64,000 nucleotides of DNA from Gammaproteobacteria bacterium (GTDB lineage Bacteria > Pseudomonadota > Gammaproteobacteria > Steroidobacterales > Steroidobacteraceae), in NCBI GenBank assembly GCA_028293725.1, contig JAQGOE010000119.1:1-64000 (forward strand), given 5' to 3'. Within the stretch, counting starts at the first letter, position 1, and every line of letters begins with the position of its first letter. A program made the translations under genes and the position numbers. Below are positions 49,855 to 58,185 of this stretch, in pieces. The notes beneath the pieces were generated by a model. It was not told the DNA's origin and made no database searches. It saw only the letters and a list, made by a program, of their open reading frames with translations.

Positions 49855-51041
49855 CTATGACCAGAACCGAAGTATTTGTCGTTGGGGCCATTCGCACGGC
49901 GATTGGCCGTTTCGGCGGAACCCTGAAGGAGGTTCCGCTCACTTCCCTGGCTACTGCTGCCGTACGTGGAGCGTTGGAACATGCCGGGGTTTCGCCCTTG
50001 CAGGTAGGCCACGTCGTAATGGGAAATGTCATTCCGACAGAGGCGCGCGATGCCTATCTCAGCCGTGTAGCGGCAATAGAGTCCGGAATTCCAAACACCA
50101 CACCCGCATTCAACGTGAATCGTCTGTGCGGCTCCGGTCTGCAAGCCATCATTTCCGGGGCGCAGGCCATTTTGCTCGGCGACGCCGAAGTGGCCGTCTG
50201 CGGCGGTGCCGAGTCAATGAGCCGCAGTCCATACCTGGTGCCCGCCGCCAGGTGGGGCGCTCGTATGGGCGACAGCGCGCTGGTTGACTACATGGTGGCT
50301 GTGCTGCACGACCCGTTTGAGGCTATTCACATGGGCGTGACAGCTGAAAACGTGGCGGCCCGCTACGGCATCACTCGAGAGATGCAAGACCAGCTGGCCG
50401 TGGTAAGCCAACAGAGGGCGGCGCGCGCCATCGCGGAAGGTCGCTTTAAAAGTCAGATTGTTGCTGTTGAAGCTCCGGTTGGAAAAAGCTCCGTTCGCTT
50501 CGACACGGATGAAAGCGTCCGAGGCGATGTCACCGTCGATCAGTTGTCGAAGATGAAGCCCGCGTTCAAGCCCGGCGGCCTGGTGACGGCTGGCAATGCT
50601 TCCGGGATCAATGACGGCGCGGCGGCTCTCGTCCTGGCTTCTGGCGCCCATGTCAGAACAGCCAATCTCACGCCCCTGGCTCGGCTGGTCGCCTACGGAC
50701 ATGCCGGCGTCGAACCGGCGTACATGGGCATCGGTCCCGTGCCAGCAACTCGTCTCGCTCTCGAGCGCAGCGGACTCTCCGTTGGAGCTCTCGACATCAT
50801 CGAGTCCAACGAAGCCTTCGCCGCCCAGGCTTGTGCCGTCGCGCGAGAGCTCGACCTGGACCCGTCGAAGGTGAACCCCAATGGCTCGGGCATTTCACTC
50901 GGACACCCTATCGGTGCCACTGGCGCCGTGATTGCGACAAAGGCGATTCACGAGTTACATCGCACAGGCGGCCGCTTTGCACTGGCGACTATGTGTATAG
51001 GAGGCGGACAGGGGATCGCCGCGATCTTCGAGCGCGTTTGA
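49851..51041 (+). CDS. Acetyl-CoA C-acyltransferase (thiolase)
   Basis: A 396-residue thiolase that cleaves 3-ketoacyl-CoA or condenses acetyl-CoA. Catalytic residues are present: nucleophile Cys93 in NRLCGSGLQAI, the ESNEAFAAQA loop, His in NPNGSGISLGHPIGATGA and the second Cys in TMCIGGGQGIAAIF. The GTG at 49,851 overlaps the SDR stop; an ATG two codons later is equivalent. Together with the preceding SDR (3-hydroxyacyl-CoA dehydrogenase-like) it makes the last two steps of a beta-oxidation round, so the operon probably degrades the acid released by the esterase. No acyl-CoA synthetase, dehydrogenase or hydratase is present within the operon. Confidence 0.93.
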   Translation: MTMTRTEVFVVGAIRTAIGRFGGTLKEVPLTSLATAAVRGALEHAGVSPLQVGHVVMGNVIPTEARDAYLSRVAAIESGIPNTTPAFNVNRLCGSGLQAIISGAQAILLGDAEVAVCGGAESMSRSPYLVPAARWGARMGDSALVDYMVAVLHDPFEAIHMGVTAENVAARYGITREMQDQLAVVSQQRAARAIAEGRFKSQIVAVEAPVGKSSVRFDTDESVRGDVTVDQLSKMKPAFKPGGLVTAGNASGINDGAAALVLASGAHVRTANLTPLARLVAYGHAGVEPAYMGIGPVPATRLALERSGLSVGALDIIESNEAFAAQACAVARELDLDPSKVNPNGSGISLGHPIGATGAVIATKAIHELHRTGGRFALATMCIGGGQGIAAIFERV

Positions 51042-51058
51042 TACGCCGACCCCTTCCT

Positions 51059-52054
51059 TCAAAACTCCATGAGGTCGTGCGCGACAACCATGGGCCCGTT
51101 GTAAGAGCGCCTGATGGGCACTGTATAACGACTTTCTTCTTCAGGAAGCGTCCCAGGAACGATGTGTGTCAGAACCAACATCCTGACCCCCGCGGCGGCG
51201 GCCACCCGACCCACTTCCTCCGCCGTCGTATGCTCCGTCCGCATGTGATTCATCAGAGCCTCGCGCTGGCCGGGAAGTGAATTGCTTCCATCCGCAGCCC
51301 GTGCTGCCAAGGCTGCCTCGATCGCCTCGAGATCGATGACCTCATGCACCAGGATGTCGGCGCCCGCGGCGAACTTCACGAGCACGTCGCCGCACGGCCC
51401 GGTATCGCCACTGAAAACGATCACCCGGTCGGGTGTCTGGAACCGGAAGGCAAACGACTGCTGCCAACCGTAACCGGGGGAGACTTTCGAGAAGTGATAA
51501 TGACAGTTCTCGACGGCCGTCACCCGGATGTTGCCGTCCTGATAGACCAGACCGGGGCCGGGGATATCGTGCGCCTGAATAACCTTCGCGGGCGGGACGT
51601 TCACCGCGCCTTCCAGGTAGTGAGCGGCCGCGTTCGGCGCGAAGTACTGCAGGAAGCCCTTCCGCATCGACTCGGTACCGCGGGGCCCATAGACCGTCAT
51701 CGGCTCGTACTGCCCCGACGTCCAGGCGCGCCCCATTAGAGTGCCCCAGTCGGCATTGTGATCGTCGTGGTTATGAGTGATGAAAATCTGCCGGATGTTC
51801 GTGAACGGCACGCCGGCGCGCAACAGTTGCCCCGCCACACCGTTGCCTGCGTCGATGAGGTACGGCTTGCCATTCACAATGAGCACATTGGACGGCTGAG
51901 ACCGATCCGCGCTGCCACGCGGGCCTCCTTGAGTCCCGAGCGTAATCAGACGCGTAACAGCCTTCGGCGCCCCATCGGCGGACCTCGCCACGGGTGCTCC
52001 CGTCGTCAAAAGCGCCGTCGCCAACATCGCTGCGACAAGATTCGTCCGATTCAT
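51059..52054 (-). CDS. Exported MBL-fold metallo-hydrolase
   Basis: A 331-residue metallo-beta-lactamase-fold protein. A signal peptide (VAAMLATALLTTGAPVARSA) precedes the metal-binding motif FITHNHDDHNADWGTL, with further ligands in VIVFSGDTGPCGDVLV and MLVLTHIVPG. Motifs resemble the ribonuclease Z/arylsulfatase-like branch. Activity toward esters, lactones or phosphates is possible. It is convergent with the thiolase gene (17-base gap) and divergent from the double-GFA gene, so it is not in the esterase operon but may act in the same pathway. Confidence 0.88.
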   Translation of the reverse strand: MNRTNLVAAMLATALLTTGAPVARSADGAPKAVTRLITLGTQGGPRGSADRSQPSNVLIVNGKPYLIDAGNGVAGQLLRAGVPFTNIRQIFITHNHDDHNADWGTLMGRAWTSGQYEPMTVYGPRGTESMRKGFLQYFAPNAAAHYLEGAVNVPPAKVIQAHDIPGPGLVYQDGNIRVTAVENCHYHFSKVSPGYGWQQSFAFRFQTPDRVIVFSGDTGPCGDVLVKFAAGADILVHEVIDLEAIEAALAARAADGSNSLPGQREALMNHMRTEHTTAEEVGRVAAAAGVRMLVLTHIVPGTLPEEESRYTVPIRRSYNGPMVVAHDLMEF

Positions 52055-52139
52055 TTGAGTGCAGTTGCCTCTTCGAGCAAAACATTGTACATGATGTTCT
52101 CAGAGCGACGCTCACGTCTGTCCCCCCCGGAGAACGCCC

Positions 52140-53018
52140 ATGATCAATGGATCCTGCTTCTGTGGAACGGTGCGCTACGAAGTCAGTGGGCCGTTCAACT
52201 CAATGATGAGCTGTCACTGCTCGATGTGCCGCAAGCACCACGGCTCGGCCTTTGCCACTTACGTCTCAGCGCCCATCGACCATTTCCACTGGGTCCAGGG
52301 CGAGGACGCCATTCTCGAGTACAAATCCTCGGAACAGGGAACGCGCTACAGTTGCGGCGTCTGCGGGTCCGCCGTGCCAATGATGATGCCGGCTTACTCG
52401 ATGGCACTCTTGCCAGCCGGTCCGCTCGAAGGCGATCTCGGTATCAAACCCGAGGCGCACATCTTCGTGGGCTCGAAGGCTCCGTGGCACATGATCACGG
52501 ACGACCTGCCTCGACACGAAGAATACCCGCCCGGGTTCGGTGCGGCGGGACTGGAACGACCGAAGATCGAGGCGCAACCCGGCATTACCGCCGGTAGTTG
52601 CCTCTGCGGAGCGGTCGCTTACGAAGCAACAGGCGAGCCGATGTTCATGCAGAGTTGTCATTGCATGCGGTGCCGGCGTGCACGAGGTGCGGCTCACGGT
52701 ACCAACATCTTCTTCAAGGCCACTCAGTTCCGCTGGACTCGGGGCGAAGACCTGATCGGCGAATACAAGCTGCCCGAGGCACGGTTTTATACGACAGCGT
52801 TTTGCAGCCAATGCGGGAGCGGCCTGCCGAAGGTGTCAGTGGAACGCGGTGTGGCGGTGATTCCTGCGGGAAGTCTCGACACGGACCCGCCAATGCGGCC
52901 GCAACGGCAGATATTCACCAACTACAAGGCGTCGTGGTTTGAAATCACCGACGCAATCCCCCAATTCCCTGAGGGACCACCAACGCCGCCGCCTACGCCA
53001 ACAGCGGATTCGCGGTAA
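52140..53018 (+). CDS. Double GFA-domain protein
   Basis: A 292-residue protein with two complete GFA domains. Copy 1 (about 1-125) has GSCFCGTVRYEVSG, MSCHCSMCRKHHGSAFATY and YSCGVCGSAVP. Copy 2 (about 150-270) has GSCLCGAVAYEATGEP, MQSCHCMRCRRARGAAHGTN and FCSQCGSGLP. Each copy keeps the cysteines for two zinc ions. Most GFA proteins have one domain, so this is an internal duplication. Function unknown. CCGGAG lies 7-12 bases before the ATG. The last 26 bases overlap the convergent LysR gene. Confidence 0.9.
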   Translation: MINGSCFCGTVRYEVSGPFNSMMSCHCSMCRKHHGSAFATYVSAPIDHFHWVQGEDAILEYKSSEQGTRYSCGVCGSAVPMMMPAYSMALLPAGPLEGDLGIKPEAHIFVGSKAPWHMITDDLPRHEEYPPGFGAAGLERPKIEAQPGITAGSCLCGAVAYEATGEPMFMQSCHCMRCRRARGAAHGTNIFFKATQFRWTRGEDLIGEYKLPEARFYTTAFCSQCGSGLPKVSVERGVAVIPAGSLDTDPPMRPQRQIFTNYKASWFEITDAIPQFPEGPPTPPPTPTADSR

Positions 53019-53898
53019 AAATCCGCGCCAGCCACTCGACGCAGGCGCGCGCCGCCGGAGATAGGAGTCGTCCGTGGGCATAGACCACGGACAACGGCAC
53101 CGGCGGTCCTTTGCAATCGGGCAGGATCTCGCGCAGGCGTCCCGAGCCGAGATAAGGCCGCACGACATAGGACGGCGGCCTGATGAGCCCCAGTCCCTGC
53201 AGCCCACAAGTCAGGTAGCCATCCGCATCGTTGACCTGCAGGCTGCTGCTCATCCGGGTCGTCACCGTCGTGCCATCGACCACGAAGTCCCAGTCCTTCA
53301 TGCGGCTCACTCCGAAATGGGCGTAGCCCACCGCGCGGTGCGCGGCGAGATCCTCAATGGTCTTCGGCTCACCGTGACGCGTGAGGTAAGCGGGCGCGGC
53401 ACATAATATCCAGCGGAATTCGCCGAGGCGGCGCGCGACGAAGCTGGAGCTCGCCAACTCACCCGCCCGGATGTCCAGATCCAGCCCCTCCTGGATGAGA
53501 TCGACCGGACTGTCGCCCAGGCTGATCGTCAGATCGATGTCAGGAAAACGGCTCTGAAAATCGCTGATCTGCGGCAGAACGATGACACGTCCGACCGCCG
53601 CGGGCATGTGGACCCGCAAAGCGCCTTTGGGGTGCGCGGAATTCATGTGAAAGCCCGCCTCGGTCTGTGCGATCTGCCCCAAAATGCTCCGGCAACTCTC
53701 ATAGTACGAGGTGCCCTCGAGAGTGAGATTCAAACGGCGGGTGGTTCGCCGCAGCAGCCGCACTCCGAGAAACTCCTCGAGATTTTTGATGCTGCCCGTC
53801 ACCGACGAAGGCGACAGTGAGAGCGCCTCGGCAGCCTTGTTGAAACTGTTGGCCTCCACGACGCGCGTGAAGATCTGCATGGCCTGAAGTCGATCCAT
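52993..53898 (-). CDS. LysR-family transcriptional regulator
   Basis: A 301-residue regulator of the CrgA-like branch. N-terminal winged helix: LQAMQIFTRVVEANSFNKAA, EALSLSPSSVTGSIKNLEEF and GVRLLRRTTRRLNLTLEG. The C-terminal substrate-binding domain (about 90-300) has the usual GALRVHMPAAVGR and ELASSSFVARRLGEFRWILC strands. LysR regulators usually control a divergent neighbour; here the divergent side (53,899-54,021) leads only to the end of the T6SS block, so the target is unclear. The 3' end overlaps the GFA gene convergently. Confidence 0.93.
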   Translation of the reverse strand: MDRLQAMQIFTRVVEANSFNKAAEALSLSPSSVTGSIKNLEEFLGVRLLRRTTRRLNLTLEGTSYYESCRSILGQIAQTEAGFHMNSAHPKGALRVHMPAAVGRVIVLPQISDFQSRFPDIDLTISLGDSPVDLIQEGLDLDIRAGELASSSFVARRLGEFRWILCAAPAYLTRHGEPKTIEDLAAHRAVGYAHFGVSRMKDWDFVVDGTTVTTRMSSSLQVNDADGYLTCGLQGLGLIRPPSYVVRPYLGSGRLREILPDCKGPPVPLSVVYAHGRLLSPAARACVEWLARIFTANPLLA

Positions 53899-54021
53899 CT
53901 TCTGGTAATCCCCGTTCGGCAGGTGCGGCCCGCGTGAGAGGAATGATCGACGATGAGCCCCCAGAACAGGTGTTAATTCTCATTGCGAATGGCCCGCACG
54001 CCCGTTCCTCGATGTCGGCTT

Positions 54022-54363
54022 TCAGCGCCGCAAGACCGCGGCAGCCCAGGCGAGCACCCTGGCCAATCGACTACGGCGTGCGCTGTCCGCAGCGGTGGCT
54101 TCGACCTCGGGCTCGGGCGGCGGGACGGGGGTGTCTCGCGCCTCTCGAAAGCGCGGCTCCAGGTGAGGAATGGTGCTCGATTGGAGATCCACCGAACTGT
54201 CCAAGGCGTCGATGAGAGGGGCGCGCAGCTTGCGATAGGCGTCGCGACTGAGCCGTCCTTCCTGGTGGTCACGGGCAAGCGCGCGCAGACGCGTCGCGAC
54301 GTTGGCACTCATTGTGGGTTCGCTCGAGTCGCGCGTCGCTCCGGCTACATGTATCGCCCTCAC
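54022..54363 (-). CDS. Small SHOCT-like protein at the end of the T6SS block
   Basis: A protein of 96-113 residues. The core (ATRLRALARDHQEGRLSRDA, then YRKLRAPLIDAL) has the pattern of SHOCT-type short helical motifs (L-x-L-x-G-x-Ser/Thr-x-E/D-Y-x-R-x-L). A Pro/Glu-rich linker and a basic C-terminal helix (SRRSRLARVLAWAAAVLRR-like) follow. The GTG at 54,363 overlaps the ppkA stop (GTGA), which supports translation; an in-frame ATG at 54,312 is an alternative start. It is the last gene of the T6SS operon. No function is known; it may modulate or localise PpkA. Confidence 0.6.
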   Translation of the reverse strand: MRAIHVAGATRDSSEPTMSANVATRLRALARDHQEGRLSRDAYRKLRAPLIDALDSSVDLQSSTIPHLEPRFREARDTPVPPPEPEVEATAADSARRSRLARVLAWAAAVLRR

Positions 54364-57300
54364 TTGGAGACCGGCTCGGCGGGGTGTACGGAAACACTGG
54401 CTACCGACTGCTCCCCAAAGATCTCACGAGTCGACTGCAAAAGCCGGCTCGCGAGCTCAGGGTCGTGAGTCGAGTTGATTCGTGCAACTAGATTACGCAA
54501 CAGACCCTGGGCCGCAGCTGCCGCCTCCGCCGGATCCTGCTTTGCCAAGCTCACCAGTTCGCTCCGTACTGCCCGCACATCGAGCCGTACGCGACTGGTG
54601 AGGTATTGATCCAGGGTTTGGTAACGACCATAACGATTACGAGCCGCGCCGAGCTGATCGAGAGACGGCGCAACTGCCCGCCCGTGGCTAACGAGATCCA
54701 ACGCCTGCGGGAACCGGCCCTCTTTCGCCGCAACGGATGCCAGACGCAAGTAGGCAGCCGCTATTGCAGCCGGTCCGTCCCGAGTCACGAAGGGGTCGTT
54801 CGCCGGTAGATCGGCCCGTACCTCGCCTAGGCGGGCCTGCGCGGCGCCGACATCATCAGCCTCCGCCTGCTCGAGCAATTGCTGTTTGAGTGTGCTCACC
54901 CGCGCCGCGTGCTCGCGTTGCCTGGCCTCCTCCGCCTGGTTGGCGACCGCTGCCGCGAGCAGCTTTTCCTCCTGGGTGCGCCCCGCAGAGTCCTGCTCAT
55001 ACTTGCGCGACAAGTCCAACATGTGGCTCGCATCCGCGAACCGCTGTTGTCCACGCAGCGCTGTGGCCTGTTCCACGTACACCAGGGACGCCCTGGCCTT
55101 CACCTGGTTGATGTACGGATCGGCCTCAGGTAGCAACGCTTCCAAACGTTGCAGCTCGCGGTCGAATGCCACACCCCAGGGGCTATCGATACGCGTGGCG
55201 ACCAGTAGGGCTTCGATCTTTTTCCGGCTGGCTGCGATTTGAACATCACGTTGCTTGGAAGCTCGCTGTGTGGCGGAAATGCGCAGGTCGATGAGGGTTT
55301 TCCGCAACGCTCGCGACTCGGGATACAACGCGTAGGCCCCTTCGGTGAATTCCAGTGCGGCGTCCAGACCTCGAGCACCTTCTACGCCGGCCGCGATCTG
55401 CGCCAGCCGTGTGCGAAGTTGGAGCTCGATGTCTTTTGCATCGGGCGCCCGCTGACGAGTCATTTCCTCGGCGGCCGCTGCCAAAACGCGCGCCTCAGCC
55501 AAGGAGAGGGTCGGCTGTGCAAGGCCCTTCTGGATCTGCGCCCGCAACTCGTCACTGCTCAGTTGCGCGGGAGTTGCTTCCGGCACGACGGGGACCGGCG
55601 GAGACTGAGCGCCCGCGCCAGCGCCAGCCGTGGCAACGTTGGCAACAGCGGCCCCGCCAGCCGCAACGGCCCCGCCAGCCGGAACGCCCCCGCTTGCCGC
55701 GACCGACGCCGCACTCAAGCGCTCACGAACCGCCAACAGCCCCGCATCCGCGGGCGCCAACTCCAAGCCCGTAGCCACCAACTCGCCCGCCAGCGCCGTC
55801 TCACCCCGCTGCGCCGCCTGCCCCGCTTGCTCCGCGAACGCTCCAGCCAGACGCGGATCGTGCAACAATGCGCTGAGCGGATCCACCTGCCGCACGACAG
55901 TCAACAATGACCGTACATTCTCCCGGTTCTGCCGTGGCACCAACCAGCCACGTTGCAGTTCTAAATCAAACGCGTTGCTCTCACGTTTTATTTCCGCGTT
56001 CTTGCGCGCAGTCAGACGCTCACGAATATCCTGCACAGCCTGTGAGTCAGGCAGGAACTCCTCTAACTCAGCAAGCACCGCAGCGGCTCCCGCGTAGTCA
56101 TAGTGTCCCGTGCCGGCGTCCACCAGGGCATCCATTCGATTCTCGAAATATCTTATAAATCCCGTACGCGCCCGTTCGTCGAGAAACACCGAGGCGCGGC
56201 GATCCGGCTCGAGCTGCCGCAACTCCGGCAGCATCGGCTCGATCCGGTGCGCATCCGCGGAAGCCAGCGCCTTGGCCACGGTACGCTCGTGGTACTTCTG
56301 TATCTGACCCGATACCAACATGACCAGGACCACCACAGCAGCAATCGCCGCCCCTCCTCCTGCCGCGTAGACGGCCGGAAGACGACGCAGTGGGCGCAGG
56401 CCATCAAAGAACTCCGGCACCGATTTAGGGCGCTGGTCACGACGAAATGCCAGGCCGCGCCGCAAAGTACGCCACTGCCGCTTCGACAAGCCCGGTGGCG
56501 GCGCGGGGACCACGCCGGCATCGCGCGCCTGCGCAGCCGAAAGTCGATCGAACGGGTGTCGGCCCGCGATAAACTCATAAGCGACGCATGCGATCGCATA
56601 GATATCGTCCCGCGGATCGGATTCCTCGCCCTCTATGACCTCGCATCCGGCGTACGCGGGAGTAAGCGCGCCGAGCGTCCCCGGGTCAAACACGGTCATG
56701 ACCCCCGAGAGCTGCTCACTGTGCTTGACGGCACGCGCGATGCCGAAGTCGAGCACCTTTATCACGTTGTCGCGGGTGAGGAACGCATTGGCCGGTTTGA
56801 AGTCGGCGTGCACGATACCCTGCTCATGCGCATAAGCCATCGCACGGCAGATTCCTTGCGTGAGGCGCAGGGCCTCCTTCACACCCAGACCGATTCCTTC
56901 ATTGCGCTTGATGAGTCGGTCGAGCGGCTCTCCTTCGAGGAGCTCCATGACCATGTAGACATTCGCGCCGTCGCGATCGAAGTCGTAGACGGTGACGATG
57001 TTGGGATGCGCGAGCTTCTGCGTCTTACGCGATTCCCGCTGCAGAGCCTGCAGCGACTGCGGATGCCGGCGGAACTCCTCGTTGAGGATCTTGATGGCGA
57101 CGTGCGGGTTGCGATCCTGGGCCTCCACTTTGCGCAGGTCGCGTGCTTTGAAGACCGTGCCCATACCACCGGTACCGATGGATTCCTCCAGGACGAACCG
57201 GTTGTTAATGACACTTCCCACACTGGGTACGGGGCCTGCATCGGCCCAGAGAGCCGGATCGCCCCAGCCCGACCCGGTGGAGGCGCTGGCATTCGGCGCG

Positions 57301-57458
57301 GTCGCAGGCACGGGCGCGCTCGCGAGCTGGGGCGCGATCGCGGGCGGCGGTATGCGAAACCGCGTCTTATCATTATCTGGCGCCGCTGCCGCACCAGGAG
57401 CCCGCCCCGCCGGTGGCACGGGCGAGCCGTCATCCAGCGCTACGGGCGATTCGCTCAT
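54360..57458 (-). CDS. ppkA: T6SS-associated Ser/Thr protein kinase PpkA
   Basis: A 1032-residue membrane-bound kinase. Residues about 1-80 are Pro/Ala-rich. The kinase domain (about 85-345) has the glycine loop ESIGTGGMGTVFKA, Lys in VAIKIL, catalytic loop GIVHADFKPANAFLT and DFG in VLDFGIAR. The catalytic His-Arg-Asp is His-Ala-Asp, making it a non-RD kinase. A membrane segment follows (AAIAAVVVLVMLVSGQI, about 370-390), then a roughly 640-residue periplasmic helical domain with Ala/Gly/Pro linkers. In known systems PpkA phosphorylates FHA proteins to switch on T6SS firing. Start overlaps the pppA stop (ATGA). Confidence 0.92.
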   Translation of the reverse strand: MSESPVALDDGSPVPPAGRAPGAAAAPDNDKTRFRIPPPAIAPQLASAPVPATAPNASASTGSGWGDPALWADAGPVPSVGSVINNRFVLEESIGTGGMGTVFKARDLRKVEAQDRNPHVAIKILNEEFRRHPQSLQALQRESRKTQKLAHPNIVTVYDFDRDGANVYMVMELLEGEPLDRLIKRNEGIGLGVKEALRLTQGICRAMAYAHEQGIVHADFKPANAFLTRDNVIKVLDFGIARAVKHSEQLSGVMTVFDPGTLGALTPAYAGCEVIEGEESDPRDDIYAIACVAYEFIAGRHPFDRLSAAQARDAGVVPAPPPGLSKRQWRTLRRGLAFRRDQRPKSVPEFFDGLRPLRRLPAVYAAGGGAAIAAVVVLVMLVSGQIQKYHERTVAKALASADAHRIEPMLPELRQLEPDRRASVFLDERARTGFIRYFENRMDALVDAGTGHYDYAGAAAVLAELEEFLPDSQAVQDIRERLTARKNAEIKRESNAFDLELQRGWLVPRQNRENVRSLLTVVRQVDPLSALLHDPRLAGAFAEQAGQAAQRGETALAGELVATGLELAPADAGLLAVRERLSAASVAASGGVPAGGAVAAGGAAVANVATAGAGAGAQSPPVPVVPEATPAQLSSDELRAQIQKGLAQPTLSLAEARVLAAAAEEMTRQRAPDAKDIELQLRTRLAQIAAGVEGARGLDAALEFTEGAYALYPESRALRKTLIDLRISATQRASKQRDVQIAASRKKIEALLVATRIDSPWGVAFDRELQRLEALLPEADPYINQVKARASLVYVEQATALRGQQRFADASHMLDLSRKYEQDSAGRTQEEKLLAAAVANQAEEARQREHAARVSTLKQQLLEQAEADDVGAAQARLGEVRADLPANDPFVTRDGPAAIAAAYLRLASVAAKEGRFPQALDLVSHGRAVAPSLDQLGAARNRYGRYQTLDQYLTSRVRLDVRAVRSELVSLAKQDPAEAAAAAQGLLRNLVARINSTHDPELASRLLQSTREIFGEQSVASVSVHPAEPVSK

Positions 57459-58183
57459 ACTGCACCAAACTTCACGACTACGGCGGAGATGTTGTCATTG
57501 CAGACGCCGGCGAGAGCCTGTCTCATGAGGTCCCGGCACGCTTTGGCAGGATTGCGTGCGGCCAGGTGTCGTCCCATATCTTCCGGGGCCAGCTCCTTGT
57601 ACAACCCATCGGTACACAGCAGATAACGGTCGCAATCCCTGATCTCGCTCAGCTCAACATCGAGGAACAGCTCCTCCGTACCGCCGACCGCACGAGTGAT
57701 GACATTCGAAGGCTCGCGCGCGAGGAGCTCAGCGGAGGAGATGAGTCCGTCGTCGAGCATTTCCTGCGTGTCGCTGTGATCGCGTGTGAGCTGCTCGAGC
57801 AGTCCTTTGCGACTTCGATACAGGCGGCTGTCACCCGCCCAGAAGCTCAGGACGTGCCGCTCGAGCGCCAACAACACGGTCACCGTCGTGCCACTCAACC
57901 CGCTGCCACCCGTGGAACGACGCAAGGAGCCGTTCACCTCCAGGAGCCGATCCTCCACCTCATCCACGAGGACGCTCAGCCGCTGGTGTCTACTCACCGC
58001 CGCGAGCGCCTCCACCACCATGCGACTCGCGGTTTCGCCCGCCTTGTGTCCTCCCATACCATCCGCCACAGCCCACAGGCCGACCGACGGCAGATCGAGA
58101 ACGGAATCCTCGTTGTGCGTACGGACATTGCCCACCGCGGTAGCAGCGGCCGAGTGCCAGCGGAATAACGATTTCGTTGCCAT
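57455..58183 (-). CDS. pppA: T6SS-associated PP2C phosphatase PppA
   Basis: A 242-residue PP2C-type Ser/Thr phosphatase. Metal-binding motifs are visible: VRTHNEDSVLDLP, VADGMGGHKAGETASRM, AGDSRLYRSR, LTRDHSDTQ, LLCTDGLYKEL and NDNISAVVVKF. It reverses PpkA phosphorylation of the FHA protein and so damps T6SS activity. The ATG at 58,183 is two bases after the tssK stop; the stop overlaps the ppkA start. Homology plus position make the assignment strong. Confidence 0.93.
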   Translation of the reverse strand: MATKSLFRWHSAAATAVGNVRTHNEDSVLDLPSVGLWAVADGMGGHKAGETASRMVVEALAAVSRHQRLSVLVDEVEDRLLEVNGSLRRSTGGSGLSGTTVTVLLALERHVLSFWAGDSRLYRSRKGLLEQLTRDHSDTQEMLDDGLISSAELLAREPSNVITRAVGGTEELFLDVELSEIRDCDRYLLCTDGLYKELAPEDMGRHLAARNPAKACRDLMRQALAGVCNDNISAVVVKFGAV

Positions 58184-58185
58184 GA

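Noticed and set aside
52081..52098. Inverted repeat AACAT/ATGTT between the MBL and GFA genes
   Set aside because: Arms of only five bases with an imperfect centre; no adjacent regulator makes an operator assignment safe.
56103..57626. Forward frame of 507 codons over ppkA
   Set aside because: Antisense shadow of a GC-rich kinase gene; no domain or start signal.
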